NCBI RefSeq assembly: GCF_023006325.1
Contig: NZ_JAINDF010000006.1
Span: 1 to 64,000, forward strand
Source: Kordiimonas marina
GTDB lineage: Bacteria; Pseudomonadota; Alphaproteobacteria; Sphingomonadales; Kordiimonadaceae
DNA length: 64,000 bases
Direction of reading: 5' to 3'
Shown here piece after piece: positions 18,413-26,006 of the stretch. A model generated the notes under the pieces. The model was not told where the DNA came from, did not search any database, and was given only the letters and a program-made list of their open reading frames with translations. Within the stretch, counting starts at the first letter, position 1, and the number at the start of each line of letters is the position of its first letter. The position numbers were made by a program, and so were the translations under genes.

Positions 18413-18721
18413 ATGTTGAGATTTACGGGGATGTTTACGCCTGCCCGCGTCAAACAGTGGGAAAAGCAGCGCTCAAAAGGTCTGCTCTTCAATATCGTCT
18501 ATATGGGAATCATTCTCTGGCTAATCCCTGTCTATACCAGTGCGAATCTGATGGAGTGGGCCTTGGGGAAGACGCCGCAAATATATCGCACGAATGGATC
18601 CGATATCTTCATCTGGGTGGCCATGGGGCTGCTGTTCGGTTGGTTTATGTGGTGCCGCAGCGAACGGGGCTATGCCCGGTGGCTGGCCGAAAATCGGAAG
18701 AACGACACCCCTACTTCATAA
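18413..18721 (+). CDS. Small two-helix membrane protein, tandem paralogue B
   Basis: 102 residues with helices at about 26-46 and 66-84. It aligns with the preceding gene (GLLFNIVYMGI, IPVYTSANL, YRT, FGWFMW), indicating a tandem duplication that has diverged strongly. The 44-nt gap suggests co-transcription. The end overlaps the convergent LysR gene by 11 nt. Confidence 0.65.
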   Translation: MLRFTGMFTPARVKQWEKQRSKGLLFNIVYMGIILWLIPVYTSANLMEWALGKTPQIYRTNGSDIFIWVAMGLLFGWFMWCRSERGYARWLAENRKNDTPTS

Positions 18722-19601
18722 GGTCCAGGAACAGGTTCGTCAGCGTGGACGGCTGGTCGTTGTCCGCGCTCACGGCACAGATATCCACCTCATAGGATGT
18801 GTCGGGCACGCCCAAGCGGACGATCTCCCCGCGTTCCTCGAAAATCGCGCCGTAATAGGTCGGGAAATAACCGAGATAGAGCCCGGTGCGGATCAGCGCC
18901 GCCACCCCTTCGGTGGTGTTGGTGGCAGGCCCCGGCGTCAGCCCGAGCTTCTGGATCACTGCCGCCATTTTGGATTCGTAGCGCACGGTCGCGACCGGGG
19001 TGGCGAGAAGCGTGTCCAGCGTTTCGGCACCAGCTGCCGCGTTGCCGGGCGCGGCATAGAGCGCGTTTTCCTCCCCATACAGCACATCGTAACGGAGGCT
19101 CGGGCGTCTCGCCTGCACCGGCATCAGCCCGACATGGGCGGCGCGGTTGGCGACCGCGCGTTCGACCGCGTCCGGCGGCAGGATCTCGATCACCGGGGTT
19201 ACCTTCGGGGTTTTCTCCTTCAGGCCGCGGATGGCGTCCGGCAGTCTGAGGCGCGGGTCCCAGATGATGGTGTCGGCGATGGCGATGGCGAAGTCTCCCT
19301 CCATCTCCTTATGGATTTCGCTGATATGCTGGCGGAAGTCGCGGAGCGCAGCCAACAGCGCGCGGGCGCGTTCCAGCACCGCGCGGCCTTCCTCCGTGAG
19401 CCAGAAACCCGCGCGGCTGCGTTCGCACAGGCGCAGGCCCAGCCGGGTTTCAAGGTCGGTCAGTTGGCGGCTGATGGTGGACGGGTCCAGGTTCAGGCTT
19501 GCTGCCGCCCCGGTCACGCCGCCCGCTTCCGCCACCGCGACGAAGACGCGGAGGAGACGAATGTCCACATCTCCCAAGCGGCCGATACTGCCCTGTGCCA
19601 T
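18711..19601 (-). CDS. LysR-family transcriptional regulator
   Basis: 296 residues from ATG 19601 with AAGGA upstream. The N-terminal winged helix (about residues 10-68, LLRVFVAVAEAGGVTGAAASLNLDPSTISRQLTDLE) is typical LysR, followed by a two-lobe effector domain. It is divergent from the class III aminotransferase at 19756 with a 154-bp intergenic region, so it probably controls that gene; the effector could be GABA or another amine. Inference from context. Confidence 0.88.
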   Translation of the reverse strand: MAQGSIGRLGDVDIRLLRVFVAVAEAGGVTGAAASLNLDPSTISRQLTDLETRLGLRLCERSRAGFWLTEEGRAVLERARALLAALRDFRQHISEIHKEMEGDFAIAIADTIIWDPRLRLPDAIRGLKEKTPKVTPVIEILPPDAVERAVANRAAHVGLMPVQARRPSLRYDVLYGEENALYAAPGNAAAGAETLDTLLATPVATVRYESKMAAVIQKLGLTPGPATNTTEGVAALIRTGLYLGYFPTYYGAIFEERGEIVRLGVPDTSYEVDICAVSADNDQPSTLTNLFLDLMK

Positions 19602-19755
19602 GCTGGTTTCCTTGTTTGTATAAACTATCAAATATATCGCTTAAACAGATCATGTATTCAAGGGAAAGCCTCTGGCATGGTTTCCGGCAAATAGGAATTT
19701 GTCTGCCGGGCCGGGGGTGATCTTCTGGACCGGTCTTCAGTTTGGAGAGATACTT

Positions 19756-21039
19756 ATGTCGAACAATGAAAGCCTGCTTGCCCGTAGGAAGGCCGCCGTG
19801 CCGCAGGGTGTTGCCTCTGCTGCCCCGATCTTCGCCGCGCGCGCTGAAAATGCCGAGCTGTGGGATGCCGATGGCCGCCGCTTCCTCGATTTCGCGGTCG
19901 GGATCGCCGTTTGTAACACCGGCCACCGTCACCCGAAGGTGATCGGCGCGGTCAAGGATCAGCTCGACCAGTTCACCCACACTGCCTTCCAGGTGGTGCC
20001 GTATGAGACTTATATCTCGCTGGCAGAACGGCTGAATGAAGCAGCGCCGATTGGGGACGCCAAGACCATCTTCTTCACCACCGGTGCCGAAGCGGTCGAA
20101 AACGCCATCAAGGTGGCACGCACCAAAACTGGCCGTCCGGGCGTGATTGCCTTCCGCGGCGCTTTCCATGGCCGTACCGCGCTGACCGGTGCGCTGACCG
20201 GTAAGATCATGCCGTACCGCACCGGCGCTGGCATTGCCGTACCGGGCATTTATCACGCGCCGTTCCCGGTCGCGCATCACGGCATTTCGGTCGATGACAG
20301 CTTCGCCCACCTTGAGGCGCTGTTCAAAAGCGACATCGAAGCCAAGGACGTGGCCGCGATCATCGTTGAGCCCGTGCAGGGCGAGGGCGGCTTCTATGTT
20401 GCCCCGGCTGAGTTCATGACCCGCCTGCGCGCGCTCTGTGACGAACACGGCATCATGATGATCTGTGACGAAATCCAGACCGGCTTCGCCCGGACCGGTA
20501 AAGTCTTCGCGACCGAATATTATGACATCGAGCCGGACCTGATGACGGTGGCAAAGGCGCTCGCGGGCGGCTTCCCGCTCTCGGGCCTTATCGGCAAGCG
20601 TGACATCATCGACGCCCCGGCCCCTGGCGGCATGGGCGGCACCTATGGCGGCAGCCCGATCGGCTGCGCCGCGGCCCACGCGGTGCTGGATGTCATCAAG
20701 GAGGAAGACCTCTGCGCCCGCGCTGACAAGGTTGGTGCCCGCATGAAGGAACGTCTGGCTGAAATGAAAGCCCGCCCCGACACCGCAGCTATCGGTGATA
20801 TCCGCGGCCTCGGCGCCATGATCGCGTTCGAAATGGTCACGGAAAAGGGCGGCAACACGCCGAACCCGGCTGTGGTCTCTAAGCTGGTGGCGGCGGCGCT
20901 TGAGCGTGGCCTGATCATCCTCAGCTGCGGCTACTGGGCCAACACCATCCGCCTTCTTGCGCCGATCACCATTCCGGACGATCAGCTTGAGGAAGGCCTC
21001 GATATTCTCGAACAGGCACTCGTCGCCGCCGCATCCTAA
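19756..21039 (+). CDS. gabT: 4-aminobutyrate aminotransferase-type class III aminotransferase
   Basis: 427 residues, PLP-dependent fold type I. Key features: the TTGAEAVENAIKVAR cofactor region, GAFHGRT, IVEPVQGEGG, CDEIQTGFARTGK and the Schiff-base lysine in TVAKALAGGFPLSG. It matches GABA:2-oxoglutarate aminotransferases, which yield succinate semialdehyde; 5-aminovalerate activity is also possible. GGAGAG precedes the ATG. No gabD lies next to it. It is followed by a strong terminator and divergent from the LysR regulator. Confidence 0.88.
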   Translation: MSNNESLLARRKAAVPQGVASAAPIFAARAENAELWDADGRRFLDFAVGIAVCNTGHRHPKVIGAVKDQLDQFTHTAFQVVPYETYISLAERLNEAAPIGDAKTIFFTTGAEAVENAIKVARTKTGRPGVIAFRGAFHGRTALTGALTGKIMPYRTGAGIAVPGIYHAPFPVAHHGISVDDSFAHLEALFKSDIEAKDVAAIIVEPVQGEGGFYVAPAEFMTRLRALCDEHGIMMICDEIQTGFARTGKVFATEYYDIEPDLMTVAKALAGGFPLSGLIGKRDIIDAPAPGGMGGTYGGSPIGCAAAHAVLDVIKEEDLCARADKVGARMKERLAEMKARPDTAAIGDIRGLGAMIAFEMVTEKGGNTPNPAVVSKLVAAALERGLIILSCGYWANTIRLLAPITIPDDQLEEGLDILEQALVAAAS

Positions 21040-21061
21040 GCGGCGACTGCGAAACTCCTTC

Positions 21062-21102
21062 GCGCCATCTGCCGTACCCGTTCGGTAGATGGCGCTTTTT
21101 TT
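21062..21102 (+). terminator. Intrinsic terminator of gabT
   Basis: A 13-position stem (21062-21074 with 21083-21095, one mismatch) followed by seven T. It is a strong Rho-independent terminator 23 nt past the stop. Confidence 0.88.
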
Positions 21103-21124
21103 ATGCGCCCACCCTCGCTTGAAT

Positions 21125-21290
21125 CGTCACCCGACGACTTGATCGGCGGGGCCAGGAACACAGGTGGCAGAGTTCCAGCGGATGCTGAAACAAGTTCAGT
21201 ATGACAGGGAGACGGGCATCATCGATAGCAGCCAACCTCAGCCGTCACCTAGCCCACAGTATGGTCACCCTGAACTTGTTTCAGGGTCCA
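21125..21290. repeat. REP-like repeat cluster in the spacer
   Basis: Two facing copies of the palindromic core CTGAAACAAGTTCAG (21185-21199) and its complement (21270-21284), each flanked by TGGCAGA-like and TGAC sequence, form an inverted pair about 70 bp apart. Ahead of them, 21125-21150 carries half of a second repeat type (CGTCACCCGACGACTTGATC then GGCGGG), related to 36206-36236. This resembles alphaproteobacterial extragenic palindromes. Confidence 0.65.
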
Positions 21291-21320
21291 TTCTGCCAAA
21301 TGTGCCGGTGGCTGTGTGGC

Positions 21321-21692
21321 TTACCCTGTCACCGGCCAGTGCGGCGCGTCGAGATAGACGAGCGCGCGGCCGTCGGCCACCAGCGCGCCGTCGCCGTCCC
21401 GGCAGCTGGTGCGCAGATCGATCAGTTTCTTCTCCGGCCGCAGCTGGGTGATCTCCACCTTGGCGGTGAGCGTGTCACCGACGCGCGCCGGGGCGATGAA
21501 GTCGGTCTCCTGCTTCAGATACATGGTGCCGGGGCCGGGCAGCTCGACGCCGAGCAGGTAGGAGAATAGCCCGCCGATCAGCGGTTCCGGCACGATGTCG
21601 GCACCCGGCTTCGCGCCGCCTAGGGCGATATAGTCGTCGATGTCGCTCGCGGTGAAGGCGCGGCTGGTGCTTTTCTGGTCGCCAATGTTCAT
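21321..21692 (-). CDS. MaoC-like hotdog protein lacking the hydratase dyad
   Basis: 123 residues with a single hotdog fold (strands around FIAPARVGDTLTAKVEI and VADGRALVYLD). The hydratase motif that should read GDxNPIH is GGAKPGADIVPE here, so the catalytic Asp and His are not recognisable. It lies 12 nt after a MaoC gene with the intact motif, and the two may form a heteromer or this one may act as a thioesterase-like binding subunit. It is last in the TetR-acyl-CoA operon. Confidence 0.7.
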   Translation of the reverse strand: MNIGDQKSTSRAFTASDIDDYIALGGAKPGADIVPEPLIGGLFSYLLGVELPGPGTMYLKQETDFIAPARVGDTLTAKVEITQLRPEKKLIDLRTSCRDGDGALVADGRALVYLDAPHWPVTG

Positions 21693-21704
21693 GCGTCTTC
21701 TCCC

Positions 21705-22085
21705 TCAGGCCGCTTGCCGAAGCGTGGTTTCGACAAGGCAGGTCTCGGTGCCGCCTTCCGCGCGCCGCACACTGGCGGCCAGCGTCACAAGGTCATGGTC
21801 GCGGCCGGTGATTTTGGCTTCGAACACCATCGGCGCGCCCGCGTAGGTGGGGGCGGGGAACATGACCGACTGGCTCACCTGCGTGCCGCCGGGCACCAGC
21901 TCATCCATCAGGCCCCTGAGGATGCTCACGAGGAACAGCCCGTGCGCGACCGTCGCACCAAAGCGGGTGCCCGCCGCGAACGTGGGGTTCACATGGATCG
22001 GGTTATCGTCGCCCGAAAGCGCGGCGAAGCGGTGGAACTCGTCTTGGCTCAGCGTGCGCTCACGCCGGATACTGTCAGTCATCAT
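21705..22085 (-). CDS. MaoC-family (R)-specific enoyl-CoA hydratase
   Basis: 126 residues with the full hydratase motif ALSGDDNPIHVNPTFA and FGATVAHG, as in R-hydratases that hydrate trans-2-enoyl-CoA. The ATG-ATG start directly abuts the TGA of the acyl-CoA synthetase, implying coupled translation. It probably works with the synthetase and crotonase on an acyl-CoA intermediate. The actual substrate is not evident. Confidence 0.8.
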   Translation of the reverse strand: MMTDSIRRERTLSQDEFHRFAALSGDDNPIHVNPTFAAGTRFGATVAHGLFLVSILRGLMDELVPGGTQVSQSVMFPAPTYAGAPMVFEAKITGRDHDLVTLAASVRRAEGGTETCLVETTLRQAA

Positions 22086-23570
22086 TCAGGTCCGTTCGAT
22101 CAGATGTTTCTGGATTTTACCGGCGGCAGTGCGGGGGAATTCCGCGACCACCGAGAAATATTTCGGCACCTTGTAGGCGGCGAGCAGGCTGCGGCAGAAG
22201 GCGTTCAGCGCTTCATCCGTGGGGGCGTCCGCCTCCGGGCGCAGCATGAAGAAGGCGTGGCCGACCTCGCCCCAGCGCGCGTCCGGCACGCCGACAACCG
22301 CGGCCTCGAGGATCGCCTCGTGGGTTGCCAGTACATTCTCGACCTCGGCCGGGTACACATTCTCGCCGCCGGAGATATACATGTCCTTCGAGCGCCCGAC
22401 GATATAGTGGTAGCCGTCCCCATCCACCCGCGCCAGGTCCCCGGATTTGAGCCAGCCGTCCTTAAGCGCCGCTGCGGTGGCCTTGGGCTTGTGCCAGTAT
22501 CCGGGCGTGATGCCGGGGCCACTGATCCACAGCTCGCCGGTCTCGCCCGCGGGCACATCCACGCCGTCCGGGCCGACCATGCGCACGCTAACCAGAAGCT
22601 GCGGCTTGCCGACCGAGCCGATTTTCTCCGGCGCGCTTTCGCGGTCCATCAGGAAGACGGTAGGGCCGGTTTCGGTCATGCCGAAGCCATTGCAGATGGT
22701 CGCGCCCCGGCCCATGAACAGCTCCAGCAGCGTGTCGGAAATCGGCGCGCCGCCGCAGGCCCAGTGGCGCACGCGGGTGAGGTCCAGTGCCTGAAAACGC
22801 GGATGCAGGCTCAGTTGCTGGTAGACCGCGGGCACACCGAAGAACACGGTCAGCCGCCCGCTTTCCAATAGGTCTGCGAGCAGGTCACAGTCGAAGCCCG
22901 GCATCACCATCACGGTGCCGCCGTTCATCAAAACCGGCATGGTGTGGGTGTTGATGCCCGCGGTGTGGAAAAGCGGCAGGAAATTGAGCGTGACGTCGTG
23001 GCTCGTAATATCAATGGGCTGGCCGAGATTGATGGTGTTGGCGAGCGCCATGCCGAAGGTCTGGATAACCGCTTTCGGCTGCCCGGTGGTGCCGGAGGTA
23101 TAAAGCAGATACCACAGCCCGTCCTCCGGCCAGACATCCCGGCCCGCATGCGGGGGGAGGCCGGCGCGTTCGGTCATCAAGCAGTCGAAGCTGATGCAGG
23201 TGTCGGCGCTGAAGGGCAGGGTGGTGGCGGTGTCGGCGGTCGCCGTGTCATGGAATATCAGCTTGGGTTCGCTGTCGGTGATAAGAGGTTTTAGCTCCGC
23301 TGGCGGCATCCGCCAGTTGAGCGGCACCAGCACCGCACCCAGTTTGGCGACGGCAAACAACAGCTCGAAAAAGGCGATGTGATTGTGGCTGAGGACCGCG
23401 ACCCTGTCCCCGGCCTCCACGCCTTTCTCGGCAAGATAGGCCGCCGTCTTCGCGGCATTCTCATCCAGCTCGGCATAGGTGACGGTGCGCCCGGTGGCGA
23501 CTTCCTCCATCGCCAGCTTATGAGGGTTGAGCGCCGCGCGCTTGCGCGTGATATCAGGCATATCAAACAT
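22086..23570 (-). CDS. AMP-forming acyl-CoA synthetase (class I adenylate-forming)
   Basis: 494 residues. Adenylation motifs are complete: YTSGTTGQPK (P-loop), NGFGMTETGP, KSGDLARVDGDGYHYIVGRSKD with the hinge, GENVYPAEVE and the C-terminal catalytic lysine in AGKIQKHLI. It activates a carboxylate to its CoA thioester at ATP cost, and is probably medium-length or aryl-substituted given the family. It is the third gene of the TetR operon, 33 nt after the crotonase. Confidence 0.88.
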   Translation of the reverse strand: MFDMPDITRKRAALNPHKLAMEEVATGRTVTYAELDENAAKTAAYLAEKGVEAGDRVAVLSHNHIAFFELLFAVAKLGAVLVPLNWRMPPAELKPLITDSEPKLIFHDTATADTATTLPFSADTCISFDCLMTERAGLPPHAGRDVWPEDGLWYLLYTSGTTGQPKAVIQTFGMALANTINLGQPIDITSHDVTLNFLPLFHTAGINTHTMPVLMNGGTVMVMPGFDCDLLADLLESGRLTVFFGVPAVYQQLSLHPRFQALDLTRVRHWACGGAPISDTLLELFMGRGATICNGFGMTETGPTVFLMDRESAPEKIGSVGKPQLLVSVRMVGPDGVDVPAGETGELWISGPGITPGYWHKPKATAAALKDGWLKSGDLARVDGDGYHYIVGRSKDMYISGGENVYPAEVENVLATHEAILEAAVVGVPDARWGEVGHAFFMLRPEADAPTDEALNAFCRSLLAAYKVPKYFSVVAEFPRTAAGKIQKHLIERT

Positions 23571-23603
23571 GGCTTTCCTTCCCCTTCAAGCCATTGGTTT
23601 ATT

Positions 23604-24383
23604 TTACGAAATCGCGTTCAGAAAGGCCTCCAGCCGTTCCTTGACGATCGGGCGCCCGACCAGCGCCACGAATTGCTGCCGTTCGGCCTCCAGCTTGGCG
23701 GCCAGAGCTTCCTTGCGGGCGGTGGGCCAGAGGAGCGCCTTGTTGGCAGCGAGGCTTTCGCGTTCCTGCTCCAGGATCATGTCGCACCAGCGGCCGACCG
23801 TGGCTTCGATATGTTCGGAGACGCGGGTGATGAGCCCCATGCGCGCGGCGGCGGCCGCGTCCACGCGCCGGTTGACGGCGAGGATACCTGCCGCGGCGTC
23901 CGGTCCGATCCGGTCAGGCGTCATCGCGGTCCAACCGCCATCGGGGCCGAAGCCGACCCGGCCATAATAAGGCTGGGCGAAGGCGGTGGGCGCCATCACC
24001 GAAAGGTCGGAGGCCAGCACGAAACCAAGCGACCCACCGGTGACCGGGCCATGCACCGCGCTGATCACCGGCACGGGCAGGTCCAGAAGCGCGAGGATGA
24101 CCTCATTGAGCGTACCGACGAGGTGGCTGGAAAAAGCCTCCAACGTCTCCGGCGTTTCGGCATGGGCGAGGAACGCCTTGAGGTCCCCGCCGGTCGAGAA
24201 GCTTTTGCCCGCGCCTTTGAGGATAACCGCGCGTACGTCATGCCGCACCACCTTCACCGTGGCCAGCAGTTCATCGAGGAGCGGCTGGTTGAGGCAATTA
24301 TGCTGGCGCGGGCGGTTGAGCGTCAGCGTCAGGATACCGTCCTTGAAATGGGTGAGGACGAGCGGGGTATCGGGGTCTGTCAT
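23604..24383 (-). CDS. Crotonase-fold protein without the usual catalytic glutamates
   Basis: 259 residues of enoyl-CoA hydratase/isomerase fold: the oxyanion segment GAGKSFSTGGDLKAF and HGPVTGGSLGF are visible. The first catalytic Glu position (GGSLGF, normally G-E) is Ser-Leu and the second (FAQPYYGRVGF, normally PE) is Tyr, so classical hydration is unlikely. It could be an isomerase, a dehalogenase or hydrolase variant, or a CoA-binding partner. Its ATG overlaps the tetR TGA (24380-24383). Confidence 0.8.
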   Translation of the reverse strand: MTDPDTPLVLTHFKDGILTLTLNRPRQHNCLNQPLLDELLATVKVVRHDVRAVILKGAGKSFSTGGDLKAFLAHAETPETLEAFSSHLVGTLNEVILALLDLPVPVISAVHGPVTGGSLGFVLASDLSVMAPTAFAQPYYGRVGFGPDGGWTAMTPDRIGPDAAAGILAVNRRVDAAAAARMGLITRVSEHIEATVGRWCDMILEQERESLAANKALLWPTARKEALAAKLEAERQQFVALVGRPIVKERLEAFLNAIS

Positions 24384-25009
24384 GCTTGGCTCCTGTCTCT
24401 TTGGCCCTTAAGGCCGTAGGCGACGAATTCGCTGATGGCCGCGGCGACGTCGGCGGCGGGTTTGTCCGGGTTCCACAGGCCGTAGCGCTGGCCGAGGAAG
24501 ACATTCATGCCGATAAGCGCCCAGGCCAGCTCCTCGGCGTGGCCTTCGCGGATGTCGCCGCGTGCCGAGGCGGCCTTCAGGCCGGTCTCGTAGGCGTCGG
24601 CGAAGGTCTGATAATAGGCCTGATAGGCATCGGGCGCCACAAACTGGGCTTCCCCGATGATGCGGTAGATGTGCGGATGGGCGCGGGCATGCTCGATAAA
24701 GGCTTCAAGCCCCAGCCGTTCAGCCGTGACCCGGTCCGGCGCGCCGACGATGCGTTCGGCGATGACTGAGCGGGTGAGGCGGCTGAAGTGGGCGACAAGC
24801 GCGCGGAAGATGGCTTCCTTACCTTCGAAATAGACATAGAAGGTGCCGAGCGCCACGTCGGCCCGTGCGGTGATTCCAGCGATCGAGGCGTCATGAAAGC
24901 CGCGCTCACCGAACTCGACTTCGGCGGCATCCAGCAGTTTCGCTTGTGTCTTCCGGCCGCGCGCGGTGCGTGGGGCTTTAGGAAGCGTTAAACATGAATA
25001 CTGATTCAT
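24380..25009 (-). CDS. TetR-family transcriptional regulator
   Basis: 209 residues from the ATG of MNQYSCL. The N-terminal TetR helix-turn-helix (about residues 20-66) includes LLDAAEVEFGERGFHDASI and GTFYVYFEGKEAIF. The C-terminal ligand domain is of the fatty-acid or xenobiotic-sensing kind. A perfect inverted repeat overlaps its own start codon (24990-25013), so autorepression and control of both the downstream acyl-CoA operon and the divergent hydrolase are likely. The open frame runs further upstream, but that is non-coding shadow. Confidence 0.88.
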   Translation of the reverse strand: MNQYSCLTLPKAPRTARGRKTQAKLLDAAEVEFGERGFHDASIAGITARADVALGTFYVYFEGKEAIFRALVAHFSRLTRSVIAERIVGAPDRVTAERLGLEAFIEHARAHPHIYRIIGEAQFVAPDAYQAYYQTFADAYETGLKAASARGDIREGHAEELAWALIGMNVFLGQRYGLWNPDKPAADVAAAISEFVAYGLKGQRDRSQA

Positions 25010-25013
25010 GTTT
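24990..25013. promoter_or_regulatory. Candidate TetR operator
   Basis: A perfect 10-bp inverted repeat AAACATGAAT / ATTCATGTTT with a 4-nt centre. It spans the tetR start codon and lies 72 bp before the divergent hydrolase gene, the standard layout for an autoregulated TetR operator. Confidence 0.65.
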
Positions 25014-25084
25014 CGGAAATTGACATAAAAGACGAGCGAGCGCAAGGTGCGGCGAACAGATTTTCTGGGAAGGGAAGACAAGTG

Positions 25085-25915
25085 ATGCTCGAACTGGCGC
25101 TCAAGGATGGCGGCCATATGGCGTATCAGGACACAGGCGAGAAGCCGGACGGCCTCACCTTCCTGCTGCTCCACGGCTGGGTCACGGGCGCGGCTTTCTT
25201 CGATAAGCAGATAAAGGCGCTTGGCGCGGCGCATCGTGTTATCGTGCCGGACCTGCGCGGCCATGGCGCATCGAGCCCGCTGCCGGAAGACGGGAACCTC
25301 ACGACGCTCGCCAGTGATGTGGCGGCGTTGGTTGAGGCACTGGATCTTAAGAACATTATTATCGTCGGCTGGTCTATGGGCGCGACGGTGGCGTGGCTCT
25401 ATCTGCAGCGCCATGGCGCGGACCGTATCGCGGGGCTGGTGATTGAGGACATGACGCCGAAGGTTGTCAATGAGGATGGCTGGACCCATGGCGCGCGCGG
25501 CACGCTGGACCGGGTGAGCGCGCTCTCGATGTTCGAGCGCCCGATGGCGAGCCTGTCAAAATCGCTCGTGCGCATGTCGCTGGCGCGCGAAGACAGCCCG
25601 GCGGCGGGGGAGGTTGAAACCTATGCCGCCAAGGCCGAGGTGAATGATAGGACCTCCATGAAGGTCTTATGGATTGACCTGCTTGATCAGGACCTTCGGC
25701 GCTTCATGCAGGCGGCGCCTGTGCCGATGCTGCTTGCAAGCGGGGCCAGAAGCCAGCTTTATGGTCCTGCGCTTGAGGCCTGGTACCATGAAAATGTGCC
25801 TGGCGTGCGCGTTGTCAGCTTCGCAACGTCAGGCCACGCGCCGCATTTGGAACAGCCGGAAGAATTTAATTCAACAATCGTTGAATTTGGGCTATCGTTG
25901 CGCCCTGCCTCATAA
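25085..25915 (+). CDS. Alpha/beta hydrolase
   Basis: 276 residues. The oxyanion HGW motif, the nucleophile elbow GWSMGA (Ser about 97), an Asp in a late strand and the final His in SGHAPHLEQPEEF make up the triad. No signal peptide. Divergent from tetR across the candidate operator; it may hydrolyse an ester or C-C bond in the pathway of that operon. ATG at 25085, with a GTG one codon before also possible. Confidence 0.82.
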   Translation: MLELALKDGGHMAYQDTGEKPDGLTFLLLHGWVTGAAFFDKQIKALGAAHRVIVPDLRGHGASSPLPEDGNLTTLASDVAALVEALDLKNIIIVGWSMGATVAWLYLQRHGADRIAGLVIEDMTPKVVNEDGWTHGARGTLDRVSALSMFERPMASLSKSLVRMSLAREDSPAAGEVETYAAKAEVNDRTSMKVLWIDLLDQDLRRFMQAAPVPMLLASGARSQLYGPALEAWYHENVPGVRVVSFATSGHAPHLEQPEEFNSTIVEFGLSLRPAS

Positions 25916-26006
25916 GGGCCGGCTTGGGAAGGCCGAAAAATCGGGAGGGGAGACCGGGTAAAAGCCTGCGATGTTCCTGTATGCGTAGTGAAGAAAGGCC
26001 GCAGCA

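Noticed and set aside
18711-18721. Frameshift where paralogue B meets the LysR gene
   Set aside because: It is a simple 11-nt convergent overlap of two intact genes.
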